Shown here: positions 27,905-35,996 of the stretch, piece by piece
Numbering within the stretch: position 1 is the first letter of the stretch
How the letters are laid out: each line of letters starts with the position of its first letter
Assembly: GCA_016291495.1 (NCBI GenBank)
Contig: JAEEXI010000006.1
Coordinates: 1 to 64,000 of the forward strand
DNA from: Prevotella sp.
Lineage (GTDB): Bacteria > Bacteroidota > Bacteroidia > Bacteroidales > Bacteroidaceae
Length of the DNA stretch: 64,000 nt
Direction: 5' to 3'
Notes under the pieces: model-generated
The model's database searches: none
What the model was told of the DNA's origin: nothing
What the model saw: the letters and a program-made list of their open reading frames with translations, nothing else
Translations under genes and position numbers: made by a program

Positions 27905-28930
27905 ATGAACAAAATAAAACGTTTACTGCTACTGATTTCCATGACAAGCATAGGCATCATGTCTTATGCGCAGTCTTTGGATGACAGTGGTATCAGTGCG
28001 GGATTCTTCGACTCCAGCGATGAGAGTACCTTGAACTTCTCGACGTTCCACCTCCCCCCGTTGTCCGTTCTTTTTGAGAATGCCAAACAGAATCCGACGA
28101 TTCTTTCGATGGAGAAGTCTGAACAGTTGGCCAAGGCGGAAGTCGCCAAACAAAAACGGCATATTTTCTCCTATGTCCGTGCGCATGCCAGTTATAGCTA
28201 TGGTAAGACGGATGTTTATGGTCAGATGACCAACAATTCAACGGGAACGTATAACTTTACGCCAATTTTCGAATCAAAAAATGGCTCTGAACAATCTTAT
28301 TGGACGGTAGGTGTGAATTTGAACGTTCCCTTGGAAGACATTTTGGACTGGGCCCCGTCCATTAAGCGGAAAAGGCTGGAGGCAGAAAAAGCCAGACTGG
28401 AGAAAGACATTAAATTTGAGGACTTAAAACTCCAGATTAGTTCTTTATATGCCAAGATTACGAATAGTTTGGTCACATTGAAAACCGCCAGTGAAGGTGC
28501 TGCCGCCTATCAGGGAGCCGGTGCCTTGAACCAGGAGGACTTCCACCAAGGCAATATGGATATTGAGGATTATGCGTGGACCAAGTTGCATGAGTTGGAT
28601 GTGGTCAAGCAATACCAGGTCTTGCAGACGGAAATCATGACGGATATCCTCACACTGGAGATTATCTCCCGCACCCCGATTATCACGAATGCCACAACGG
28701 AAGTAACCTTAGATGGTACGATTCACAAGTCGGAGAGTCAGATCCGTCGTGAGAACAAGGCGTTGGAGAAGCGCATCGCCAAAGAGGCAAAGGCTGACGA
28801 GAAGCGTTACCAGCAGTTGGAGCGTGAGGAGAGGAGGGCACAGTCCAAGGCATCCCGTATGGACGCCAGAGAGGCGTCCAGGTCAGCAAAAGCCGCAAGG
28901 GCTTATGAAAAGAGTAGTAGAAAACGTTAA
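27905..28930 (+). CDS. Short TolC-like outer membrane protein of the polysaccharide operon
   Basis: A 341-aa protein with a signal peptide ending near residue 22 (SIGIMSYAQ). The middle resembles one half of an OEP/TolC protomer: PPLSVLFENAKQNPTILSMEKS, then YWTVGVNLNVPLEDILDW and long helices. It is shorter than usual TolC proteins (about 420-500 aa). The last 65 residues are a highly charged Lys/Arg/Ala/Glu tail. Its place before the Wzz-like gene suggests it supplies the outer membrane step in polysaccharide export. No Wza-type lipoprotein was found in the window. Confidence 0.78.
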   Translation: MNKIKRLLLLISMTSIGIMSYAQSLDDSGISAGFFDSSDESTLNFSTFHLPPLSVLFENAKQNPTILSMEKSEQLAKAEVAKQKRHIFSYVRAHASYSYGKTDVYGQMTNNSTGTYNFTPIFESKNGSEQSYWTVGVNLNVPLEDILDWAPSIKRKRLEAEKARLEKDIKFEDLKLQISSLYAKITNSLVTLKTASEGAAAYQGAGALNQEDFHQGNMDIEDYAWTKLHELDVVKQYQVLQTEIMTDILTLEIISRTPIITNATTEVTLDGTIHKSESQIRRENKALEKRIAKEAKADEKRYQQLEREERRAQSKASRMDAREASRSAKAARAYEKSSRKR

Positions 28931-28941
28931 CATATAATACT

Positions 28942-31125
28942 ATGGATTTATTCAGATATATCGTTCGCTTTTTATACAAGATACGCTGGTATCTGGTTAT
29001 CTTGCCGTTAATCGCACTGGTTGTTGCATGGTTCTTAACCCGCCATATGGAGCGTGTTTACGACACCAACACCACCATTTATACCGGTATGATTACCGGT
29101 TACAATATCGAAGGTGGCGTAGGTACTGCTGGTGGAAACTCCCAGACCAACATTACCAACCTGATGCTGATTATCACGACGGAAAATACCATTCATGAGG
29201 TATCGCTCCGGCTGTTTGCCCGTTGTATGATGTATGGCAATCCCAACAAGGACAACAACTACATCTCCGCCGAGCATTTCCGTCAGTTGAATGCCTCTGT
29301 ACCGGCAGATGTCAAGGCCCTGATCAACCACAATAGTGAGTCGGCGACCTACGCGAATCTGAAAGCCTACGAGAAACCTTCACAAGATAATTATATCTTT
29401 GGTATTCTCAATTACCATCCCTATTTTGGTATCAATAATATCACATCTCGCTTGAAAGTATTGCAATTGGAGCGAAGTGATATCATAGACATCGGTTATT
29501 CCGCCAACGATGCCGGTATTGCCTATAACACGTTGGATATCCTAAATGAAGTATTTGCCCGTCACTACCAACAGATTCGTTTCGGCGAAACCAATAATGT
29601 GATTAAATTCTTCGAACGCGAGGTAGCCCGTCTTTATCGTATCCTGACAGGTGCAGAGGATGATTTGATTCGTTATAATATTTCCAAACGTATCATTAAC
29701 TATGGTGAACAAACCAAGCAGTTGACCGTACTGGAGATGCAGCAACAGAACTTCCGCAACCAGCAGTTGATGGACTACACCACCTCCAAGGCGTTGATGG
29801 ACTATCTGGAGCGTCAGTTAGGCGACCGTGCCCGTGTCATCCGTGCCAACAAGCAGTTCACCGACAAGATCAAGGATATCTCCCGTTTGCAGTCGCGTAT
29901 TTCCAACCTTCGCCTCATGGCAGGAGAAGGCGGTGACCTCAATAATGAGGCTCAGGAGGAGATGCAGAAGGCACAGCGTGAGTTGCAGAGCACCACGAAC
30001 AGCGTGAAAGACCTGACCCATGAGATTGAGGCAGGAACCTATAGCACTGAGACCGGTGTCAAGGCCAAGGACATGATAGATAAATGGCTGGAGCAGATGC
30101 TGTTAATGGAGAAGGCCAGGGCTGAGATGTCTGCTACCGATATTATGAAGCAGCAACTGGATCAGCAATACCTGTTCTACTCACCGATTGGAGCGACATT
30201 GGATCGTAAGGCACGTCATATTGGATTCGTAGAGGGTAACTATATGGAGATGTTAAAAGCGCTGAATGCGGCACGTCTGCGTCAGAAGAACCTGCAGATG
30301 TCCACGGCAACCCTGCGTGTATTGAACCCACCCATGTTCCCCTTGAACGCCCAACCCACCAACCGTTTGATGATTTTGTTGGGCGCTTTCCTGCTCACCT
30401 TCATGTTGACGGCATTATGGTTCTTTATCATCGAACTGCTCGACCGCACCCTGCGTGATCGGATGCGTTCCGAACGTATCACCAAGATTCCTGTCATGGG
30501 CTGTTACCCGAAGGAGAGCAACCTACGCTATCGCCGTTTCAACAAGACGATTGCCGACATGTCTCTCCGCCAGCTCAGCAAGGCCTTGCTGCCTAAGTTC
30601 AGGGAAGGACAGCAGAATGTGCTCAACCTCTTATCCACCGACTCTGGCAATGGTAAGAGTTACTTAGCCCAGGAGCTGGAGAATTACTGGATCTCTATCG
30701 GTTTACAGGTCCGTCGCCTGACCTACGACGAGGACTTCCTCGCTGAAGATAGCAAGTTTATTATGGCAAACGGAATCAAGGATCTCTGTCCGGATATCCT
30801 GCCGGAGGAGATTGCCATCATCGAGTATCCATGCTTGGATGAGAACTCCATCGCTCCGGCATTGTTGAATATGGCTACCGTCAACCTGATGGTAACACGA
30901 GCCAACCGTACATGGAAGGATGTTGACCAAAAAGCTTTGAAAGAAGTAGAGGCGATGTTGGATGAGGAGCATAAAGACACGCTCTTCATGTACCTAACGG
31001 AGGCGAGCCGCTACGCCGTAGAAGAATTCGTCGGTCAGTTGCCGCCATACACGAAGTTCAACAACTTTGTATATCGGATGTCACAATTAGGTTTGACAGC
31101 AACGGAGAACAGTCATGCCAAATAA
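28942..31125 (+). CDS. Wzz-like polysaccharide co-polymerase with degenerate kinase domain
   Basis: A 727-aa inner membrane protein. N-terminal and central membrane segments (about residues 14-32 and 475-500) bracket a large periplasmic coiled-coil domain, as in chain-length regulators. The cytoplasmic C-terminus (from about 530) resembles a BY-kinase: NLLSTDSGNGKSYLAQEL holds a Walker A. However, the Walker A' and B segments are weak (IIEYPCLDENS) and there is no tyrosine-rich tail. It probably controls chain length and couples to export. Kinase activity is doubtful. Confidence 0.87.
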   Translation: MDLFRYIVRFLYKIRWYLVILPLIALVVAWFLTRHMERVYDTNTTIYTGMITGYNIEGGVGTAGGNSQTNITNLMLIITTENTIHEVSLRLFARCMMYGNPNKDNNYISAEHFRQLNASVPADVKALINHNSESATYANLKAYEKPSQDNYIFGILNYHPYFGINNITSRLKVLQLERSDIIDIGYSANDAGIAYNTLDILNEVFARHYQQIRFGETNNVIKFFEREVARLYRILTGAEDDLIRYNISKRIINYGEQTKQLTVLEMQQQNFRNQQLMDYTTSKALMDYLERQLGDRARVIRANKQFTDKIKDISRLQSRISNLRLMAGEGGDLNNEAQEEMQKAQRELQSTTNSVKDLTHEIEAGTYSTETGVKAKDMIDKWLEQMLLMEKARAEMSATDIMKQQLDQQYLFYSPIGATLDRKARHIGFVEGNYMEMLKALNAARLRQKNLQMSTATLRVLNPPMFPLNAQPTNRLMILLGAFLLTFMLTALWFFIIELLDRTLRDRMRSERITKIPVMGCYPKESNLRYRRFNKTIADMSLRQLSKALLPKFREGQQNVLNLLSTDSGNGKSYLAQELENYWISIGLQVRRLTYDEDFLAEDSKFIMANGIKDLCPDILPEEIAIIEYPCLDENSIAPALLNMATVNLMVTRANRTWKDVDQKALKEVEAMLDEEHKDTLFMYLTEASRYAVEEFVGQLPPYTKFNNFVYRMSQLGLTATENSHAK

Positions 31126-32649
31126 ATGACAAATAGTATAACGACATATACCAGTGAGAACAGAGGAAGAGCATTAGTGCTCTTTCTCTTGTTTGGTTTG
31201 GCGATATATCAGTTTGTCAATGCAGGCTTCAGTGCCTTTGCGATGGTCTGTCTGTCACCAGTCCTCGTGTTAGCCGTCTATGTAGCATTTACCTGGAAGA
31301 TGACCGCCTTTTGGGCGTTGTTTGCCATCAACTATACCGTTATGTTCTTCGGTAAGCAGCAAATGTTGCCCAATGGTATTCCCACCTCCTTATATAATGA
31401 GATGCTGGAATTGCTCCTGATAGCCATCGCCATTGTCGATGCCCGGGAGGAGCCTAAATTCGAGCGGACGGCAAACCTGATGTTGTATGCGCTGATAGCG
31501 TGGTGTGGTTATTGCACCTTACAGGTGCTGAATGACACGTGCGACTTAGGAATCAATGTCGGCAACTGGTATAGTGGTGCCCGCATGATGGCCTTTCAAT
31601 TGCTATATATTTTCTTGGTTTTTTCCCTATACATATCTACACCTAAGATTTTACACCAATATCTATGGGTATGGGCGTTTTTCTGTCTATTCTCAGCCTT
31701 TTGGACCTGGAAACAACAAACCTTTGGTTGGACTCACGCTGAAAGCGTATGGTTTGAGTCCGTGGGTTATGCGACACATAGGGTTAATGGTATCATCCGC
31801 TATTTCTCTACCTTCAATGATGCAGCCACCTACGGATGTAATGCTGCTGCTGCTGCCGTGGCTTTCATTATTTTCAGCATCACAACGAAAATTAAGCGAG
31901 ATCGCTATTTCTTCTTAATAGTTGCAGCTTTTATTGTTAAAGGTATGTTTGCGTCTGGTACACGTACAGCTATTGTCTGTCTATTTGCGGGTATCATGGT
32001 ATATGTAATTCTATCAAAGTCCATCAAAATAGCTGTACCAGTAATTTTATTTGCAGGATTAGCTTATGTTTTTCTTGCTTATACAGATATCGGACAAGGT
32101 AATTCTCAGATTCGCCGTATGCGATCTGCCTTCAACAAAAACGATGCTTCCGCCAATGTCCGTACCATCAACCAAGCATCCATCCGAAAATATATCCAAG
32201 ACGCACCATGGGGAATCGGTATTGGTACAAATTACAACAATGTACCCGCCAACAATAAATTCCGAAAGCTATCCACCATTCCGCCTGACTCTGAGTATGT
32301 CTATATCTGGGTACATGCTGGTCCCATTGGCATCACTACCTTTATTATCACCATGCTCCTGATGTTAGGCGGTGCCTGTTGGATTACCATGTTCCGTCTG
32401 AAAAGCCGTTCGTTGATGGGAATAGGGGCCGGATTCACGTGTGCTTTTGTTGCGATACAGTTGGGAGGATATGCCAACCAGATTCTAATGCAGTTCCCCA
32501 ATGCCCTCATATACTATGGTGGATTGTCCATCGTCTATATTCTTCCTTTCATCGAAAAAGATTGGGTACAGATGGAGGAGAAACGGTTTGCTGAGCAACA
32601 GGAACGTGAGCGGCTGAAGTTAGAGAAGAAGAAAGCGTCAAGGGTTTAG
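31126..32649 (+). CDS. O-antigen polymerase/ligase-like membrane protein (Wzy type)
   Basis: A 507-aa polytopic protein with about eleven membrane segments. A large loop follows the middle (AYTDIGQGNSQIRRMRSAFN), with GIGIGTNYNN and HAGPIGITTFII later, in the pattern of Wzy/WaaL proteins. A charged coiled tail of about 35 residues ends it. Its start codon follows the Wzz-like stop directly. It probably polymerises repeat units in the periplasm. Wzy proteins have little sequence conservation, so the assignment rests on topology and gene order. Confidence 0.85.
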   Translation: MTNSITTYTSENRGRALVLFLLFGLAIYQFVNAGFSAFAMVCLSPVLVLAVYVAFTWKMTAFWALFAINYTVMFFGKQQMLPNGIPTSLYNEMLELLLIAIAIVDAREEPKFERTANLMLYALIAWCGYCTLQVLNDTCDLGINVGNWYSGARMMAFQLLYIFLVFSLYISTPKILHQYLWVWAFFCLFSAFWTWKQQTFGWTHAESVWFESVGYATHRVNGIIRYFSTFNDAATYGCNAAAAAVAFIIFSITTKIKRDRYFFLIVAAFIVKGMFASGTRTAIVCLFAGIMVYVILSKSIKIAVPVILFAGLAYVFLAYTDIGQGNSQIRRMRSAFNKNDASANVRTINQASIRKYIQDAPWGIGIGTNYNNVPANNKFRKLSTIPPDSEYVYIWVHAGPIGITTFIITMLLMLGGACWITMFRLKSRSLMGIGAGFTCAFVAIQLGGYANQILMQFPNALIYYGGLSIVYILPFIEKDWVQMEEKRFAEQQERERLKLEKKKASRV

Positions 32650-32677
32650 GAGCATTGAACATTGAACATTGAGCATT
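32650..32677 (+). repeat. Heptad array 12, containing the start codon of a glycosyltransferase
   Basis: Four units: GAGCATT, GAACATT, GAACATT, GAGCATT. It lies one base after the TAG stop of the polymerase gene and runs into the next coding region. The only available start codons of that gene (TTG or ATT) lie within it. Confidence 0.75.
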
Positions 32678-33550
32678 GAAAAAAAAATATCCATCATAAC
32701 CGTCAATTACAACGGCGTAAAGGATACCTGTGAATTGATGGAGTCATTACCTTTGGATGACGAGTCTTTAGAGGTAATCGTGGTGGATAATGATTCTTTC
32801 CAAGATGAGGCTTCAGAAATTGAGAAGTGTTTCCCACAAGTCTTTGTTATCAGAAGTGATAAGAACTTAGGCTTTGCAGGAGGCAATAATCTTGGAATCC
32901 AAGCGGCACATGGCAAATACCTTTTCTTTATTAATAACGACACTATCATCCATCAACCATCAGCCATCAGCCATCTGATGAATCGTTTAGATTCATCTCC
33001 CTCGATTGGAATGGTATGTCCTAAGATTCGGTTCAGTTGGGGAAGCCAACAGATACAGTATGCAGGATATACGCCACTGTCTCCGATTACTTTGCGCAAC
33101 CAATCGATTGGATGCGGAGAGGAAGACCAGGGACAATATGATGCACCCCACCCTACACCGTATGCTCATGGCGCTGCCATGATGGTGAAACGAGAAGTGA
33201 TTGAGAAAGTAGGCATGATGCCTGAGTGTTACTTTCTCTATTATGAGGAGCTCGACTGGTCGGAGATGATAAGCCGTGCTGGTTATGAGATATGGTATGA
33301 ACCTACTTGTACGATCTTCCACAAGGAAAGTCAGACAACAGGTCGTATGTCACCATTGAAGATCTATTATATCACCCGCAACCGCCTGCTCTTTGCCCAA
33401 CGGAATGTCAAAGGATGTGCAAAATACCTGTCATTTCTCTACCTGATAGGTATTGTGGCACCCAAGGATATCCTGAAACATTTCTGTCAGGGAAACCTCA
33501 ATCTCTCAAAAGCGGTAATAAAAGGAATTATGGATTTTATCAAACTATAA
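32669..33550 (+). CDS. Glycosyltransferase family 2
   Basis: A 293-aa GT-A enzyme. It has KISIITVNYNGVKDT, VVDNDSFQDEA, NLGFAGGNNLGIQAAHGKY and the metal-binding FFINNDT, with YEELDWSEMISRAGY near the acceptor site: a rhamnosyl/WbbL-like member of GT2. No ATG is available: the frame is open from TTG 32669, with a stop in frame just before it, and an ATT at 32675 would give MEKK-type starts. Both lie in a heptad array. A second array encodes residues 94-102. The transferred sugar is unknown. Confidence 0.88.
   Translation: MSIEKKISIITVNYNGVKDTCELMESLPLDDESLEVIVVDNDSFQDEASEIEKCFPQVFVIRSDKNLGFAGGNNLGIQAAHGKYLFFINNDTIIHQPSAISHLMNRLDSSPSIGMVCPKIRFSWGSQQIQYAGYTPLSPITLRNQSIGCGEEDQGQYDAPHPTPYAHGAAMMVKREVIEKVGMMPECYFLYYEELDWSEMISRAGYEIWYEPTCTIFHKESQTTGRMSPLKIYYITRNRLLFAQRNVKGCAKYLSFLYLIGIVAPKDILKHFCQGNLNLSKAVIKGIMDFIKL
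32947..32974 (+). repeat. Heptad array 13, inside a GT2 gene
   Basis: Four units: CATCCAT, CAACCAT, CAGCCAT, CAGCCAT. Translated as HQPSAISHL just after the metal-binding NNDT motif. The protein length here seems nearly normal, so the array may have replaced rather than lengthened the sequence. Confidence 0.6.
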
Positions 33551-33554
33551 AACT

Positions 33555-34766
33555 ATGGATTTTTGGACCATATTATATATCATCGACTGGGTACTTTTCG
33601 GAATGGTCGCACTGACAGCCCTCTATCTGTTAGTTTTCACTATCTTCTCTTTGTTTTTCCGTACAAGTAACATTCCCAAGACGAATCACCAGAATCGTTT
33701 TATTGTATTGATTCCTGCCTATCAGAACAAAGGAGTAGTCCAGACGGTACATTCTGTCTTAGGACAAACTTACCAGCAGCGTCTGTTCGACATCTCTGTC
33801 ATTTCCGACCACAATGATGAGATGACGAATTTCCGGTTGGCGCAAGAACCCGTCACTTTATTGGTTCCCAACTTTGAAAAAAGCACAAAGGCAAAGGCAT
33901 TACAGCTTGCTATTAACAACCTGCCACAATTTAAGATTTATGATATCGTCGTCATTTTAAGTGCGGGAGACGTTGTAGAACCCGAATTCTTAGAGAACCT
34001 GAATGCCGCTTTTGAGTCTGCTGGTACCAAAGCCATTCAGACCCACCTATTGTCTCGCAATAGAGATACCACCGTCTCACGCATGGGCTCCATCTTCGAA
34101 GAAATCAATCATTCTATATTCCGTCGCGGACATATTGTCTGCGGCCTATCTGCAGGACTACAAGGATCAGGATGCGCCTTTGACTTTGAATGGTTTAAGA
34201 ACAATATTTTCAAGATCAAATCTGCTTGGGAAGACAAAGAAATAGAAGCTCTTTTGATGCGTCAGCATGTCTATGTTGACTACTTTGACCAGATTTATGT
34301 CTTTGATGAGAAAACACGGGAAGCCAAGGATTTCAATCGTGAAAGAGGTCGTTGGATTAAAGCACAATACCTGACCCTTCTGCGCAACATCCACTTCCTA
34401 CCTATGGCTATCCTTAACCGGCAATACAATTGGGCTGACAAGATTATTCAATGGATGTTGATTCCTCGCATGGTCATGATGGCCATCATCATCTTCATGA
34501 GTATTGTCTTACCCATGATCTACACCACTCTTGCTTTTAAATGGTGGGGCTTATTTGCCATCACCTTGCTGATTTTTGCCATGGCAACCCCCGACTATTT
34601 GGTGGATGACAAATGGGATTCTACCTTCTTCAAGACCCCACTTGTCTTAATGAAATCTATCCCTGGACTATCTAAAATCACGGATTTCATAGAGGAAAGA
34701 GAACATAAGAGAGAGAAAAAGAAAAAAGAAAAGGAGAAAAACAAAAAAAGGAAAAACAAAAAGTAA
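33555..34766 (+). CDS. Membrane glycosyltransferase family 2
   Basis: A 403-aa processive-type GT2 protein. It has a membrane segment at about 8-35, a GT-A domain (FIVLIPAYQNKGVVQTV, FEKSTKAKALQLAI, VVILSAGDVVEPEFLE in place of the usual DADN) and two or three C-terminal membrane segments. It ends with a strongly basic tail of about 25 Lys/Glu/Arg residues. It is a paralogue of the next gene (similar order, TNHQ and AKALQ shared). The change of the metal-binding DAD to SAG suggests altered or lost catalysis. Confidence 0.85.
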   Translation: MDFWTILYIIDWVLFGMVALTALYLLVFTIFSLFFRTSNIPKTNHQNRFIVLIPAYQNKGVVQTVHSVLGQTYQQRLFDISVISDHNDEMTNFRLAQEPVTLLVPNFEKSTKAKALQLAINNLPQFKIYDIVVILSAGDVVEPEFLENLNAAFESAGTKAIQTHLLSRNRDTTVSRMGSIFEEINHSIFRRGHIVCGLSAGLQGSGCAFDFEWFKNNIFKIKSAWEDKEIEALLMRQHVYVDYFDQIYVFDEKTREAKDFNRERGRWIKAQYLTLLRNIHFLPMAILNRQYNWADKIIQWMLIPRMVMMAIIIFMSIVLPMIYTTLAFKWWGLFAITLLIFAMATPDYLVDDKWDSTFFKTPLVLMKSIPGLSKITDFIEEREHKREKKKKEKEKNKKRKNKK

Positions 34767-35996
34767 ATGATGACACTCATACATATCATAGACTGGGTGC
34801 TATGGATTTTCATGGCACCATCTGTTCTATATGTGTTTTTTTATGCCATCATATCCCTCTTCCCTTCCCGTCGCACCAACCATCAGCCCTCGGCCCTCAG
34901 CCCTCAGCCATCCACCTTCCTCATCTTATTCCCTGCCTACAAGGAAGATGCGGTCATTGTCCATTCCGTGCGCCAATGCTTAGAACAGACCTATCCCAAA
35001 GGGCTCTATCATATCGGAGTCATCTCTGACCACATGCAGGAAGAAACGAATGAAGTGTTACGACAACTGCCCATCACTCTGTTTACGCCCCAGTTTGAGA
35101 AGAGCAGCAAAGCCAAGGCACTACAGTATGCCATCCAACAACTCTCTACTTTCCGCTCGGCCCAAAGGGACGCTTGTTCCGAAGGTCTCAAGAACTCTCA
35201 ACTTTCAACTTTCAACTATATCATTATTCTCGATGCCGACAATATGGTGATGCCAGATTTCCTGGAGCAGGTGAATGCCTCCTGTCAACAAGGCTACAAG
35301 GCAATCCAATGCCACCGCTGTGCCAAGAATAGTCAGAACGACGTGGCTGTCTTGGATGGGGTGAGTGAAGAAATCAACAACACCATTTTCCGTATAGCAC
35401 ACAACACCATTGGTTTATCCTCTGCCCTCATCGGCTCTGGCATGTGCTTTACGTTCGAATGGTTCAAACAACATGTCGAATTGTTAAATTCTGCCGTAGA
35501 GGATCGAGAACTAGAATCTTTTTTGTTACAAGAGAAAGTATTTATTAAATTTGAAGAGAATATTCATGTATTTGACGAGAAAGTCAGCAACCGCGATAAC
35601 TTCGAACGGCAACGACTTCGTTGGCTAAACGGGCAATTACAAACATTACTCATCATGCTGCCTTACATTCCTCATGCTATAGCCACAGGAAACATCAATT
35701 ACATCGACAAAACCATCCAACAGGCATTAATACCACGTTCTATTCTATTGGTTCTGATACCTGTGTTTAGTTTTATCATGTTATGCTTTGCTCCTATTTG
35801 GAGTCTCAAGTGGTGGATACTCTATCTAATATTATGCCTCTCACTATATATTGCAATCCCTTCGCAGATGCGCAACAGCACTGTTTTTGGCAAGCTAAGC
35901 AGTTTCCCCTCTTTGGCTTTCAAAATGCTGAAGAACTTGTTCCGCATAAATAAGCATAACAAAGAATTCCTTCATACAACCCACGGAAATGAGTGA
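34767..35996 (+). CDS. Membrane glycosyltransferase family 2, paralogue with inserted arrays
   Basis: A 409-aa relative of the preceding protein, starting directly after its stop codon. It keeps the metal-binding motif IIILDADNMVMPDFLEQ, ERQRLRWLNGQL (QxxRW-type), and C-terminal membrane segments. Compared with the paralogue it has about 8 extra residues before FLILFPAY (SALSPQPS) and about 20 before the DADN strand (between two LSTF copies). Both extra stretches coincide with heptad arrays. Its end overlaps the flippase by 8 nt. Confidence 0.88.
   Translation: MMTLIHIIDWVLWIFMAPSVLYVFFYAIISLFPSRRTNHQPSALSPQPSTFLILFPAYKEDAVIVHSVRQCLEQTYPKGLYHIGVISDHMQEETNEVLRQLPITLFTPQFEKSSKAKALQYAIQQLSTFRSAQRDACSEGLKNSQLSTFNYIIILDADNMVMPDFLEQVNASCQQGYKAIQCHRCAKNSQNDVAVLDGVSEEINNTIFRIAHNTIGLSSALIGSGMCFTFEWFKQHVELLNSAVEDRELESFLLQEKVFIKFEENIHVFDEKVSNRDNFERQRLRWLNGQLQTLLIMLPYIPHAIATGNINYIDKTIQQALIPRSILLVLIPVFSFIMLCFAPIWSLKWWILYLILCLSLYIAIPSQMRNSTVFGKLSSFPSLAFKMLKNLFRINKHNKEFLHTTHGNE
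34877..34918 (+). repeat. Heptad array 14, inside a GT2 gene
   Basis: Six units: CAACCAT, CAGCCCT (twice), CGGCCCT, CAGCCAT and CCACCTT. Encodes residues about 38-51, present as an insertion relative to the neighbouring paralogue. Confidence 0.7.
35139..35219 (+). repeat. Heptad array 15 in two parts with a 39-bp non-repetitive insert
   Basis: The left part is CAACTCT and CTACTTT (35139-35152). The right part is GAACTCT, CAACTTT twice and CAACTAT (35192-35219). Between them lies a GC-richer stretch that does not follow the period. Both parts encode LSTF. The whole is an in-frame insertion of about 20 residues relative to the paralogue. Confidence 0.65.

Noticed and set aside
34700-34763. Repetitive A/G-rich end of the GT2 gene at 33555
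   Set aside because: Codes for a Lys/Glu tail; no steady period.
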